Shown here one piece after another: positions 53,071 through 62,435 of a stretch of 64,000 nt of DNA. Position 1 is the first letter of the stretch. Every line of letters begins with the position of its first letter. The notes beneath the pieces are model-generated. The model worked only from the letters and a program-made list of their open reading frames with translations. It made no database searches and was not told where the DNA came from. The DNA comes from Agrobacterium tumefaciens. Lineage in GTDB: Bacteria; Pseudomonadota; Alphaproteobacteria; Rhizobiales; Rhizobiaceae. The stretch is taken from contig NZ_CP039889.1 of the NCBI RefSeq assembly GCF_005221325.1, positions 2,120,501 to 2,184,500 on the forward strand, read 5' to 3'. The position numbers and the translations under genes were made by a program.

Positions 53071-53289
53071 TCAGAACGACGACCGTTTTCCCCGGTAGGT
53101 CGTGGGCGGCGGCAGGGCTTCATGGGCTTGTGCCAGCGTCTCCAGCCATGTTGCCAGCCCCTCAGGAACGGCTTCATTGCCGGTCTCCAGCGCTTCGATC
53201 CATGAGAGCTCGCATTGCAAGGCAGAGGCAATATTGATTGGCGTCCAGCGGATCACCCGCAGGCATTCGTTGAAGCGATCTGGCGACAT
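53071..53289 (-). CDS. Small HTH-type DNA-binding protein
   Basis: 72-residue protein with a helix-turn-helix-like core (FNECLRVIRWTPINIASALQCELSWIEALETGNEAVPEGLATWLETLA) resembling small Cro/CI-type or transcriptional-regulator-like proteins common in Rhizobiales. No sensor domain is present. It is on the same strand as the secreted protein gene that follows. A plausible real gene, but its target is unknown. Confidence 0.62.
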   Translation of the reverse strand: MSPDRFNECLRVIRWTPINIASALQCELSWIEALETGNEAVPEGLATWLETLAQAHEALPPPTTYRGKRSSF

Positions 53290-53538
53290 GATGATTTGTT
53301 ATGTTCCCCGTCATTTTCTGACCGAAGCTCGCCCACGCGGTTCAAAGAGTCAATCATTTATGCAACTTTTGATTGGCGTAAGTTGGATCGCTTGTTGCCG
53401 TTCGGTCGCAGCCGGACCAAATTGCGCCGGAAGCGATCCGCAGCTTGCCAGGTTATGCAGTCCGTAAGCGGCCTGTGGACCGAGCGGTCGGAATGCATGG
53501 ATAGTCGCCTTCAGGGTTAAAGCCTTGGAGCCGAAGTT

Positions 53539-55302
53539 TCAGATCCCGCCCCCTGTAACCGCCCCCTCGCGTCGTGGATCGGCGCTGCCGGCCAAACCTT
53601 GGGCAGTTATTTCGATGGCATGCAAACCGGAATTCATCTCACCCGGTTTCACCTCGTAACCCAGCGCCTTCAGCGGCCCGGCCAGTTCTTCCGCGCTGGT
53701 GCCGGCCTCGATGTCGTAGATGCCGAACCGGTTGATGAGATGCGGCTGGGCGACGATCGCCTCAACCGGCATGCCCCAGTCAATATAGGCGATCAGCGCC
53801 TGCGCCACGTAGCCGATGATCTGGCTACCGCCGGGTGAACCAATGGCGAGCAGTGGCTTGCCATCCTTCATCACGATGGTCGGCGCCATGGAGGAGCGCG
53901 GCCGTTTGCCGGGTTCGACGCGGTTGGCGATCGGCAAGCCGCCGTCATGGGTCTTGAAGGAAAAATCCGTCAACTCGTTATTGAGCAGGAATCCGTTCGT
54001 CATCAGACGCGAACCGAAGCCGTTTTCGATCGTCGTCGTCATCGAGACCACGTTGCCTTCTCTGTCGACAATGACGAAATGGCTGGTAGAGGGCAATTCG
54101 AGCGCGGCATCCCGGCCGAAAAGCAGCGCGTGGTCCCATTCCGGCTCGCCGGCCTTGACGGCATCCTTGGCCAGTGCCTTGTCGCCGTCGAGCAGCTTTG
54201 CTCTCTCGCCCAGATAGGTCTTGTCCAGCAGGCCCTTGGCCGGTAGCGGCACGAAACCGGTGTCAGCGACGTAACGCTCGCGGTCGGCGAAGGCGAGACG
54301 TTGCGCATCGCCGATAATGCGCCAGCTTTCGACATTTTTCGGCCCCAGTGACTTGAGATCAAAATTCTCCGCCATGCCGAGCATCTGGCCGATGGCGATG
54401 GCGCCCGACGATGGCGGTCCCATGCCGCAAACGTCAAGCGCACGATAGATGAAGCAGACAGGCTCGCGCTCGATGACGCGATAGTTGGAAAGATCGGAAA
54501 GCGACAGCACGCCGGGATTGTCGGTGGCCTCGCGCACAGTCTTAACGAGCGCTTCGGCAATTCTCCCCTTGTAAAAGGCGTCTGCGCCGCCTTTGGCGAG
54601 GGCCGAAAGCGTCTCGGCATAGTCAGGGTTTTTCAACAGGGCACCGGTCTGCAGGGCTGCGCCGGAGGTGTCAAAAAAATAGGACCGGGCCTCTGGATAT
54701 TTCTTCAACCGGTCGCCTTCGGACGCGATGAGGGAGGCGAGGCGCGGCGACACTTTGAAGCCCTCGGTTGCCAGCTTTTCCGCCGGCTTGAGCAGATTTG
54801 CCCACTCCGCCTTTCCATAGCGTTTATGGGCCTCATCCATAAGTCGCACCGTTCCCGGCGTACCAACGGAGCGGCCGCCGATTACTGCGTCCATGAATTT
54901 GAGCGGCTGACCTTTGTCGTCCAGGAACAGCTTTGGCGTGGCCTCCATCGGCGCCGTCTCCCGGCCGTCCAACGTCGTCAGCTTGCCGGTTTTCGCATTG
55001 TAATAGACGAGGAAGGCACCGCCGCCGAGCCCGGAACTCTGCGGTTCAACGAGGCCCAGCACGGTCTGCACCGCCACCATCGCATCGATGGCGTTGCCGC
55101 CCGCGGCGATCACGTCGCGCCCCGCCTCGGCCGCCAGCGGATTGGCCGCTGCGACCATGAAGCTTTTTGACTCGACACGTCTGGCTGTCGCAACGTCGGT
55201 CGCTTTCTCGGGCGCCACCGTGTCAGACGCCTGCTGCGCGGAGGCGATTGCGGTGGAAAATACTAAGGCGAGAACAGCCTCACCGAGAAATCTCATCTTC
55301 AT
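53539..55302 (-). CDS. ggt: Gamma-glutamyltranspeptidase
   Basis: 587-residue precursor of periplasmic gamma-glutamyltranspeptidase, which cleaves or transfers gamma-glutamyl groups such as those of glutathione. A Sec signal peptide covers about residues 1-22. The autoprocessing nucleophile is T406 in LPSTSHFVIVD. Substrate motifs LDGRETAP and GPPSSGAIA are intact. The ATG at 55302 starts the signal peptide; the frame is open upstream but lacks a reason to be coding. The small subunit after T406 has normal length (about 180 aa). Confidence 0.93.
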   Translation of the reverse strand: MKMRFLGEAVLALVFSTAIASAQQASDTVAPEKATDVATARRVESKSFMVAAANPLAAEAGRDVIAAGGNAIDAMVAVQTVLGLVEPQSSGLGGGAFLVYYNAKTGKLTTLDGRETAPMEATPKLFLDDKGQPLKFMDAVIGGRSVGTPGTVRLMDEAHKRYGKAEWANLLKPAEKLATEGFKVSPRLASLIASEGDRLKKYPEARSYFFDTSGAALQTGALLKNPDYAETLSALAKGGADAFYKGRIAEALVKTVREATDNPGVLSLSDLSNYRVIEREPVCFIYRALDVCGMGPPSSGAIAIGQMLGMAENFDLKSLGPKNVESWRIIGDAQRLAFADRERYVADTGFVPLPAKGLLDKTYLGERAKLLDGDKALAKDAVKAGEPEWDHALLFGRDAALELPSTSHFVIVDREGNVVSMTTTIENGFGSRLMTNGFLLNNELTDFSFKTHDGGLPIANRVEPGKRPRSSMAPTIVMKDGKPLLAIGSPGGSQIIGYVAQALIAYIDWGMPVEAIVAQPHLINRFGIYDIEAGTSAEELAGPLKALGYEVKPGEMNSGLHAIEITAQGLAGSADPRREGAVTGGGI

Positions 55303-55524
55303 GGCCTTATCCTCCAGAGCGGCGCAACCCGTTAATGTGAGACGGGCATGCTGCTCTTTTGGGGCACTATGGTCGCCGTTTCGCGGCATGTCCATCATGT
55401 CGAAGGGTCGACATCTCGCTGAAAATTGAAATCTGTTGGGGTGTACACTCTAATTTGCATCAAGAGCAGAGGGGGAGCATTCCGTCCTTCGAGACGAATA
55501 AGTGCGAGCTCCCTTCCTGCACGG

Positions 55525-56403
55525 CTATAGCGCTTCCATCATTTTCGCCTCAATCCATCTCGCCAAAGCTTTGACCTCGTGGTTGAGCCTCAGATGATGG
55601 GCGATCCATAATTGCAATTTGTGGGGTCCAAGGACAAACCCGAACGGAGCAACGAGCAGTCCGGCTGAAATCTCTCTTTGAACGAGATATCTTGGTGCGA
55701 TCGCAACCCCCGCACCGAAGGCCGCGGCTTGAAGCATGAGATAGAAATGCTCATACTCTTCGCTGATCTCGATCTCAGGCGTGTCTTCCCCAAAGGCCAC
55801 GAGCCACTCCGCCCAAGCGCCTTTCCGTGTGGCTGTTCCCAGTATTCTTGCCGATTTCAGATCGTTCGATGATCGCAACTGGTTCCGTGAGAGGTATTCG
55901 GGACTACAGACCGGTCCGATTTCCTCTGCGATCATGTCCACAATCACCACATCGTCGGGAGGAGTATACATGGTGTTTCGTATCGCAACGCTGATGCCGT
56001 CCTTTGCGAAATCGACCTCTCCGTAATTCACGTTAAGACGAAACTGGACGTTGGGATGCTGCATTCGAAAATCAGGGAGTTTCGGGATCAACCAGTGTTG
56101 CATGATGGTTGCGGAGCAGGACAGGGTGAGCGGACCAACGGACAGACGCGCCACTGCGAGGTTCAGGGTGCGAAATCCCTCACTTAGACTTTGCGCCATC
56201 TCGGCCCCGGCGGGTGTCGGCTCTGATGACTTGGAAAGGCGCTCGAGCAGTCTTGTACCGTACAGCCGCTCCAATTCGCGGATATGACGGCTTATGGCCC
56301 CGTGGCTTACCTCCAGCTCCCGAGCCGCCTTGGTCATGCTTCCCAACCGCGCCGTCGCCTCAAACGCCCGCAACGCATGCAATGGAAGATTTGAATACGA
56401 CAT
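55525..56403 (-). CDS. LysR-family regulator divergent from the RuBisCO-like cluster
   Basis: 292-residue LysR regulator of the GcvA-like group: MSYSNLPLHALRAFEATARLGSMTKAARELEVSHGAISRHIRELERLYG, with HTH residues about 24-43. The ATG at 56403 is preferred because it matches family starts. It is divergent from the RuBisCO-like protein gene with about 295 bp between the two. It therefore probably controls the sugar-acid operon at 56699-61372, perhaps through the GTGAGTAAAACTCAC palindrome at 56571-56585. Confidence 0.88.
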   Translation of the reverse strand: MSYSNLPLHALRAFEATARLGSMTKAARELEVSHGAISRHIRELERLYGTRLLERLSKSSEPTPAGAEMAQSLSEGFRTLNLAVARLSVGPLTLSCSATIMQHWLIPKLPDFRMQHPNVQFRLNVNYGEVDFAKDGISVAIRNTMYTPPDDVVIVDMIAEEIGPVCSPEYLSRNQLRSSNDLKSARILGTATRKGAWAEWLVAFGEDTPEIEISEEYEHFYLMLQAAAFGAGVAIAPRYLVQREISAGLLVAPFGFVLGPHKLQLWIAHHLRLNHEVKALARWIEAKMMEAL

Positions 56404-56570
56404 GAAAGCCCTCCGGTTTAGCCGCAGGTCTGCCCTTCGGCCTGCGACAGTCATGTCATTTTAATGCAGAGCGTCCAGCCCGAAAATATTGCAGAGCCGC
56501 TTTTTCATGCAAAAATCCTCGTAAAATCGCGTCAATCATCATGTTCTAACTCGCTTATGATCTTCCACCT

Positions 56571-56585
56571 GTGAGTAAAACTCAC
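56571..56585. promoter_or_regulatory. Perfect palindrome in the LysR/RuBisCO-like promoter region
   Basis: GTGAGT-AAA-ACTCAC, a 15-bp inverted repeat with six-base arms, lies 113 bp before the TTG start at 56699 and about 170 bp before the LysR gene start. It could be the binding site of the adjacent LysR regulator or of a global regulator. Confidence 0.55.
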
Positions 56586-56698
56586 ATCATCATGCGCGCA
56601 TTATGCATGTTTTTTTCGCTCGAGGCCTATATTTTGACGATACTGATCAAGGAAGTGCGGAGGAGGGTCCGCTGCTTCCCGGTCGAGGAGGAGACATC

Positions 56699-57961
56699 TT
56701 GACAAGTCCAACACGCATCGAGGCCGATTACGTCCTCGAAACATATCTGCCGCCGGAGCAGGCAGCGGCAATCATTGCCGGCGAACAGTCGAGCGGCACG
56801 TTTGTCGCGGTGCCAGGCGAAACGCCCGAGTTGAAAGCTCGATCGGCAGCAAGGGTGGAACGTCTGGAGCCGATCGCCACGTACAACGGCACCCCCGCTC
56901 TCGAAGGGCGTTATGCGGCGAACGAGACCATGTCGTTGCATCGTGTCGAAATGACCCTTTCCTGGCCCTGTGAGACCGTCGGAACCTCGCTTCCCAACGT
57001 GATCGCAACGGTCGCCGGAAATCTGTTTGAACTCGCCTGCGTCACTGGACTTCGCATCACCGACATAAGGCTTCCGCCTCCCTTCTTCCAGAAATACAAA
57101 GGCCCGGCCTTCGGGATCGCGGGTACGCGAGACCTAAGTGGCGTTGCCAAAGGACCGCTCATCGGGACCATCGTCAAGCCAAGTGTCGGCCTGACCGCCG
57201 AGCAGACCGCTTCACTTGTGAAGGAACTCGTGGATGGTGGCATCGACTTCATCAAGGATGACGAGCTTCAGAGCGACTCCACGATCTGCCCCTTTGACGC
57301 CCGCGTCGATAGTGTCATGCGTGTAATCAATAATGCTGCTGACCGAACCGGCAAGAAGGTCATGTATGCGTTCAACCTTACCGGTGATATGGATGAGATG
57401 CGTCATCGTCACGACAAACTCGTGGCGGCCGGTGCGACATGCATGATGGTAAGCCTGAACTCGGTGGGCCTTGCGGGCTTTCTGGATCTAAGGTCGAGCA
57501 GTGAGCTTCCCATCCACGCGCATCGAAATGGATGGGGCTATCTGAGCCGGCATCCTTCGCTCGGCTGGTCTTACATAGCGTGGCAAAAGATCTGGCGCCT
57601 CGCTGGCGCCGACCATATGCACGTCAACGGCATCGACAACAAGTTTTCAGAAGACAATGACTCCGTACTTCGGTCGGCGCGCGAATGCCTGACACCAATG
57701 TCCGCCGACAAGCCATGTCTGGCCGTGCCGGTTTTCTCGAGCGGTCAGACCGCGCGTCAGGCCCATGGCACATATGCGGGGTTGCAGTCGGAGGACTTGA
57801 TCGTAACTGCGGGAGGAGGGATCGTCGCTCATCCGAAAGGACCTGCGGCAGGCGTTCAAGCTCTTCGAGATGCTTATCAGGCAGCCATCACTGGAGAAAG
57901 CCTGGAGTCTGCCGCCAGACGGAGCGACGAACTCAAGCTTGCTATGGAAATGCGAGCATGA
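56699..57961 (+). CDS. RuBisCO-like protein (form IV) of a sugar-acid pathway
   Basis: 420-residue RuBisCO-large-subunit homologue. Aligned against RuBisCO by motif, it keeps the catalytic lysine K160 (GTIVKPSVGL), the carbamate and metal triad K186, D188, E189 (IKDDEL), H275-R276, H306 and H308, loop-6 Lys K315, S348 and the phosphate-binding GGG at 372-374. The second Lys of the KPK motif is Ser. True CO2 fixation is unlikely; related proteins OiaX and OiaT act as decarboxylase or transcarboxylase/hydrolase on 3-oxo-isoapionate 4-phosphate. TTG at 56699 is chosen because GAGGAGGAGA precedes it; an ATG at 56603 has no comparable site. Its stop overlaps the kinase start (ATGA). Confidence 0.86.
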   Translation: MTSPTRIEADYVLETYLPPEQAAAIIAGEQSSGTFVAVPGETPELKARSAARVERLEPIATYNGTPALEGRYAANETMSLHRVEMTLSWPCETVGTSLPNVIATVAGNLFELACVTGLRITDIRLPPPFFQKYKGPAFGIAGTRDLSGVAKGPLIGTIVKPSVGLTAEQTASLVKELVDGGIDFIKDDELQSDSTICPFDARVDSVMRVINNAADRTGKKVMYAFNLTGDMDEMRHRHDKLVAAGATCMMVSLNSVGLAGFLDLRSSSELPIHAHRNGWGYLSRHPSLGWSYIAWQKIWRLAGADHMHVNGIDNKFSEDNDSVLRSARECLTPMSADKPCLAVPVFSSGQTARQAHGTYAGLQSEDLIVTAGGGIVAHPKGPAAGVQALRDAYQAAITGESLESAARRSDELKLAMEMRA

Positions 57962-59325
57962 AGCGCGCCATTTCACCACTCCCGCCAGGCCCCCTGGTGT
58001 CCTTTTATGGCGATGACTTTACGGGATCGTCCGCGTCGATGGAAGCATTCGCCTGGCAGGGGATCAAGACGGTGCTCTTTCTGGGGGTTCCTTCAGCGGA
58101 ACGCCTCGCCGAGTTTCCCGACTATCGCTGCATCGGTATTGCTGGCATTGCACGATCAAAGAGCCCGTCCTGGATGGACGCTCACTTGCCGGCCATCTTC
58201 GAACGACTGGCGCAGACTGGCGCACCCGTCATACAGTATAAAGTCTGCTCAACCTTTGACTCTGCCCCGCATATCGGCTCCATCGGAAGGGCCGCCGATA
58301 TAGGTGCAAAGCTGTTCCCCGGTCCGATACCGATGTTGGTGGGGGATCTTGGAATGGGGCGAGTGCAGATTTTTGGAAATCTCTTTGCTCAGGCCGATGG
58401 CGTTTATTATCGGTTGGATCGCCATCCAACGATGGCAGAACATCCATCAACACCTATGCGGGAATCGGATCTGGCGCGCCATCTGGCTTCCCAGACAAAC
58501 TTGCCGGTGTCGAACATCGACATGCACCAGTTAAGGCGGGATGCCGATGACCCCGCGAATTGGGAGCTTCCGGAAAACTCGCAAATTTACTCGATCGATT
58601 TGCTCGATGTGGAGACACTGCGCGCCGCAGGGCAAGCCATCTGGACCATGGGGAAGGCGCAAAAATTCGTCATAGGATCCCAGGGCGTTCAAGCGGCTCT
58701 TGCATCTTACTGGCGTTCGGAAGGACTCTTGACGGATCCGCCTGTCGAAACGTCGATCCGGGCCGTTGACCGGATTGCGGTGGTCTCTGGTTCCGTTTCC
58801 CCCATGACCGCTACACAGATCGAGCACGCAACGTCGCATGGTTATGAAGCAATACGGCTCGATTTGGACCGGGTGTCCGACCGGAATGCATGGAACGCGG
58901 AAATCAACCAGGCGGTGGACAAGTCAAAGGCTGTGTTGTCCGCCGGCCGGGATCCGCTGGTGTTCACGGCGAGAGGGCCTGACGACCCGGCAGTGCGGCA
59001 GTTCAGGGAGAAATTCTACAGCGATCGGAAAACCGCCGAAGCGGTGAATGATCTCATTGGCAGCAGCCTTGGCCAGATATTGGATAGGCTGATCACGGAA
59101 ACCGGCCTTACTCGGGTGGTGCTGTCTGGAGGCGACACTTCGAGCCACGCCGCATTGCACCTGAAAATTGACGCGTTGACCAGTGTGGCGAAGCTCGCTC
59201 CGGGCGGTCCCTTGTGCCGGGCTCATTCCACGGACCCGTCGAGGAACGGGATTGAGATTGCAATGAAGGGTGGGCAGGTGGGAGCGGCCGATTACTTCGT
59301 CGCGGCAAGGAACGGCCGGACCTAG
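57958..59325 (+). CDS. DUF1537-family (four-carbon acid) sugar kinase
   Basis: 455-residue kinase of the four-carbon acid sugar kinase family, which includes OtnK, DtnK and OiaK. The N-terminal substrate domain has YGDDFTGSSASMEAFAW (D19, D20, T22, G23). The C-terminal ATP domain has VVLSGGDTSSHAALHL and LAPGGPLCRAHS. It would phosphorylate an oxidised sugar acid to give the phosphate used by the RuBisCO-like protein, whose gene overlaps by 4 bp. The closest functional guess is a 3-oxo-isoapionate or tetronate kinase, but the substrate is unproven. Confidence 0.88.
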   Translation: MKRAISPLPPGPLVSFYGDDFTGSSASMEAFAWQGIKTVLFLGVPSAERLAEFPDYRCIGIAGIARSKSPSWMDAHLPAIFERLAQTGAPVIQYKVCSTFDSAPHIGSIGRAADIGAKLFPGPIPMLVGDLGMGRVQIFGNLFAQADGVYYRLDRHPTMAEHPSTPMRESDLARHLASQTNLPVSNIDMHQLRRDADDPANWELPENSQIYSIDLLDVETLRAAGQAIWTMGKAQKFVIGSQGVQAALASYWRSEGLLTDPPVETSIRAVDRIAVVSGSVSPMTATQIEHATSHGYEAIRLDLDRVSDRNAWNAEINQAVDKSKAVLSAGRDPLVFTARGPDDPAVRQFREKFYSDRKTAEAVNDLIGSSLGQILDRLITETGLTRVVLSGGDTSSHAALHLKIDALTSVAKLAPGGPLCRAHSTDPSRNGIEIAMKGGQVGAADYFVAARNGRT

Positions 59326-59403
59326 GCCCCTGGCGAGCGGGTGAGCCTGTGCGATCACGGCCGGAGTTGGCGCATATTTTTTGGCTTTTGGGAGGAGAAC
59401 GAC

Positions 59404-60174
59404 ATGCCGCAAGAGAAGAAAACGAGGGTTGCCCTTGTAACGGGTTCCGCAATGGGGATTGGTTACGCCATTGCTCATCAGCTTGCGTCGGATGGATACA
59501 CCGTCATTATTGCCGACATAAACGAGGAGGCAGCAGATAAAGCTGCTAGCGAGCTTGGAGCGGTAAATTTAAAAGCCCGGTCCGTCGTGATGGATGTCGG
59601 CAACCCCGATTCGATCGCGAACGCCTTCGACGTCGTTGCGAGAGAGTATGGTCGTTGCGATGTCCTCGTTAATAATGCCGGGATAGCAAAGACCTTTCCG
59701 TTCATCGACTTTCCGTACGACAACTGGGCCGCGACGCTCAACATCAACGTCACGGGCACGTTTCTGTGCAGTCAACATGCCGCCAGATTAATGCAGAGCT
59801 CACGCTGGGGCAGGATCATCAACATTGCGTCGGTCGCGGGCGAACGCGCCGTGGGCCATGGTCGAACCGCTTATGGTGTTTCAAAGGCGGCGGTCATCGG
59901 GCTCACGCGGCAGATGTCTGCTGAGCTGGCGACCTATGGGATAACCAGCAATGCCGTTGCGCCAGGGCCAGTGGATACTCCGCTGACGGAAGTTCTGCAT
60001 TCCGCGGAGTTCCGGGCAACATACACCGCAGCAATTCCCGCAAAAAGATATGGGAAGCCCAGCGAGATTGCGGCGGCGGTTTCCTTCCTCGCTTCCGATG
60101 GGGCGGGTTATGTGAATGGCGCGGTCATTCCCGTAGACGGCGGCTTTCTCGCAGCCGGTGCGCTTCCGGTCTAG
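59404..60174 (+). CDS. SDR-family dehydrogenase of the RuBisCO-like cluster
   Basis: 256-residue short-chain dehydrogenase: TGSAMGIG cofactor motif, an Asp after the second beta-strand (VIIADINEE), which suggests NAD preference, NNAG, and the S-Y-x3-K active site (ASVAGERAVGHGRTAYGVSK). ATG at 59404 has GGAGGAGAA upstream. It follows the kinase gene by 78 bp. It probably oxidises the imported sugar acid to a keto acid before phosphorylation. Known apiose-pathway oxidations use other families, so the substrate may differ. Confidence 0.88.
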   Translation: MPQEKKTRVALVTGSAMGIGYAIAHQLASDGYTVIIADINEEAADKAASELGAVNLKARSVVMDVGNPDSIANAFDVVAREYGRCDVLVNNAGIAKTFPFIDFPYDNWAATLNINVTGTFLCSQHAARLMQSSRWGRIINIASVAGERAVGHGRTAYGVSKAAVIGLTRQMSAELATYGITSNAVAPGPVDTPLTEVLHSAEFRATYTAAIPAKRYGKPSEIAAAVSFLASDGAGYVNGAVIPVDGGFLAAGALPV

Positions 60175-60215
60175 AGGTCGGCATCCGCTGCCCGGATGAG
60201 CCAGCCGTCCGACCT
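60175..60215. terminator. Nested hairpin between SDR and KdgT genes
   Basis: Outer stem AGGTCGG (60175-60181) pairs with CCGACCT (60209-60215). Inside it CATCCG (60182-60187) pairs with CGGATG (60193-60198) around a five-base loop. TT follows but no long T-run. It may attenuate transcription into the transporter gene or separate two transcripts. Confidence 0.5.
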
Positions 60216-60352
60216 TTCAGAAGGTTCCCCGGTTGGCCGGTACTTTAGATGACATGCATCCGCTCAAGTGGCGGAAAACCTAGCCAAGTTTCAAGATCAA
60301 CTCATCGACGTGCGTAACCTGGGAGGTATCGCGCGCAAAAGGAGTATGCCTT

Positions 60353-61372
60353 ATGGAAAAGCTGCAATTCAGAAAAGGCTCTTCATCAGTTCCATTCTTC
60401 AAGACCATGCAGGCAGTCCCGGCGGGGATGATGCTCATTCCACTCATTATGGGCGTGCTCATCAACTCGTTTGCGCCGGACGCGCTGAAGATTGGCGGCT
60501 TCACCCAAGCCTTGTTCAAGGACGGCGCTCTGGCGCTCATAGGCTTGCTGATTTTTGCCACCGGTGCACAGATTACCGGAAGCCACAGCGGCAAGGCGGC
60601 CGCCGCTACCACCGGCGTGGTGCTGGTCTGCAAGACGCTCATTCCCGCCGCGATCGCCGTCATTCTGGGGCTGATCTTCGGTCTGGAGGGCTTCTGGGGA
60701 ATATCCATCCTGGCGTTGCTTGCGATCATGGGGAACAGCAATGGAGCCTTGTGGTTGGCTTTCGCCGGTGAGTACGGAGACGAACGGGACACAGGCGCCT
60801 ACGTTGCCAGCGCTTTCGATGATGGCCCCTTCCTCGCCATGATTTTCCTTGGGGCTTCGGGGCTTGGCCAGATCCCCGTCATGGCTCTGGTGGCAGCGAT
60901 CGTACCGTTTGCGTTGGGTTTGCTTGTCGGCGCTGTCGATCGCGAGTGGACTCGAGTGCTCGATAGTGTGCCGAGCATTACAATCCCCTTCATGTCGTTC
61001 GCCGTGGGCACCGGCATCAGCCTGGGCGCCGTTCTTACTGGTGGGTTGCAGGGTCTTTTCCTCGGCGTCGGTGTGGTCCTGTTCACCGGCGGCCTCACAT
61101 ATCTCGGATATCGTCATATACTGCGTCGCGGTCCCAAAAGCGGTATCGGTTTCGCCGCGGGCACCACTGCCGGAAACGCCGTGGCCGTGCCGATGGCGGT
61201 GGCCGTCGCCGATCCGCGCTTTCTGCCATTCGTCGAGTCGGCAACGGCGCAAACCGCGACGGCAGTTCTGGTAACGGCGGTTCTGGCTCCGATCGTCGCT
61301 TCCTGGGTTCTCAGGAAATCTGGAGGGCTCAGTGTCCATGATCCCGTAGCGGAGAACGTGGCAGCCGCATAA
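60353..61372 (+). CDS. 2-keto-3-deoxygluconate permease family transporter (KdgT-like)
   Basis: 339-residue membrane symporter with about ten hydrophobic segments. KdgT family marks are MQAVPAGMMLIPLIMGVLINSF, ALLAIMGNSNGALWLAFAGEYGDERDTGAY and GFAAGTTAGNAVAVPMAVAVADP. AGGAG lies nine bases before the ATG. KdgT imports 2-keto-3-deoxygluconate with protons, and relatives carry other sugar acids. Here it probably imports the substrate of the RuBisCO-like, kinase and SDR enzymes. It ends the cluster. Confidence 0.88.
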   Translation: MEKLQFRKGSSSVPFFKTMQAVPAGMMLIPLIMGVLINSFAPDALKIGGFTQALFKDGALALIGLLIFATGAQITGSHSGKAAAATTGVVLVCKTLIPAAIAVILGLIFGLEGFWGISILALLAIMGNSNGALWLAFAGEYGDERDTGAYVASAFDDGPFLAMIFLGASGLGQIPVMALVAAIVPFALGLLVGAVDREWTRVLDSVPSITIPFMSFAVGTGISLGAVLTGGLQGLFLGVGVVLFTGGLTYLGYRHILRRGPKSGIGFAAGTTAGNAVAVPMAVAVADPRFLPFVESATAQTATAVLVTAVLAPIVASWVLRKSGGLSVHDPVAENVAAA

Positions 61373-61459
61373 TTTCGGCCTGCGATGACAGCTTGTTCAA
61401 ACAAGTCGCGACTGGTTTGGATCGCAGCTAGGTCACCGCTCCATCAAGCAAAACAGAAG

Positions 61460-61486
61460 AAGCGCTCGACACGATGTCGGGCGCTT
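61460..61486. terminator. Terminator-like hairpin between KdgT and AraC genes
   Basis: AAGCGC-T-CGACA pairs with TGTCG-G-GCGCTT around a three-base loop, with a single T-G wobble. ATTT follows on the plus strand. It lies between two convergent genes and could terminate both. Confidence 0.68.
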
Positions 61487-61535
61487 ATTTCGGTCTTTCA
61501 GTGCGAATCAGCTACCCCGCCGGCACTCCTCCAGA

Positions 61536-62435
61536 TCAACTCATTGCCGAGTGTCCAATGGACTGTCTTATCTGGCGAGCACTCCGGGCGGGAGGCGTAC
61601 CAAATTGCCGCAGATACTCGCGGCTAAACTGGGACGGGCTCTCGTAGCCCACCGCGAAGGCGACGTCCGATGCGTTGCGATCGCCTGCGAGCAATAACTG
61701 GCGTGCTTCCTGTAATCGGAGCTGCTTTTGATATTGAAGAGGGCTAAGGCCAGTCATGGCCAGAAAGTGCCGATGCAGGCTTGCTCGACTCATTCCGCTT
61801 GCATTGCAAAGCTCTTCAATCCGCAGCTGCGCGTTGTAGTTGTCCCTTATCCAGGCTACCGCGCGCCTGATGCGATCCAGTGGGCCCTCGGGCTGGGCAA
61901 TCTGACGCAATAGACGACCCTGCGGACCTTGCAGGAGACGATAGAGCAATTCCCGCTCAGCCATCGGAGCAAGAACGGGAATGTCGGCAGGGGTATCGAG
62001 CAACGACAGCAGGCGCAGCAGGGTATCGCGCAACGCAGGGGTCATCGGGTTGATCGATATGCCGACACCGCGCGGATCGGCGTCCCGGACCTGCGGCATT
62101 GTGGACGCGACGTCCGCCAGGATCGCAGGATCGAGGATCAGCGAGACGGCAATATAGGGTTTGCCGTCGCCCGCATCCATAACTTGGCCGATTAGCGGCA
62201 AATCGAGCGCGCTGATCAGGTAATGTGAGGGATCGTAGGACAAACGCTGGTCGTTAATCGCGACGTGCTTCGACCCCTGCAGAATGAAGCAAATCATGGA
62301 ACGGTAGAGACATGGTGCTTTGCCGGTCGTGGCCCGTCCTATGCTGAGCTCCAGCCGCGGGATCGATGTGACGACCAAACCTGGAGATGCGTGGCGAAGT
62401 GCAATGTCGATGTGCTGAGGAAGCTCGTCTGTCAT
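61536..62435 (-). CDS. AraC-family transcriptional regulator
   Basis: 299-residue regulator with an AraC N-terminal effector domain (CLYRSMICFILQGSKHVAINDQRLSYDPSHYLISALDLPLIGQV) and a C-terminal double helix-turn-helix (IEELCNASGMSRASLHRHFLAMTGLSPLQYQKQLRLQEARQLL; ASDVAFAVGYESPSQFSREYLRQFG). The ATG at 62435 is preferred over an upstream TTG. It is divergent from the SDR gene at 62604 and probably controls it. Confidence 0.9.
   Translation of the reverse strand: MTDELPQHIDIALRHASPGLVVTSIPRLELSIGRATTGKAPCLYRSMICFILQGSKHVAINDQRLSYDPSHYLISALDLPLIGQVMDAGDGKPYIAVSLILDPAILADVASTMPQVRDADPRGVGISINPMTPALRDTLLRLLSLLDTPADIPVLAPMAERELLYRLLQGPQGRLLRQIAQPEGPLDRIRRAVAWIRDNYNAQLRIEELCNASGMSRASLHRHFLAMTGLSPLQYQKQLRLQEARQLLLAGDRNASDVAFAVGYESPSQFSREYLRQFGTPPARSARQIRQSIGHSAMS

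Noticed and set aside
56603..56698. N-terminal extension of the RuBisCO-like protein from an ATG at 56603
   Set aside because: The segment lacks similarity to the family, while TTG at 56699 has a strong GGAGGAGA site and a typical N-terminus.
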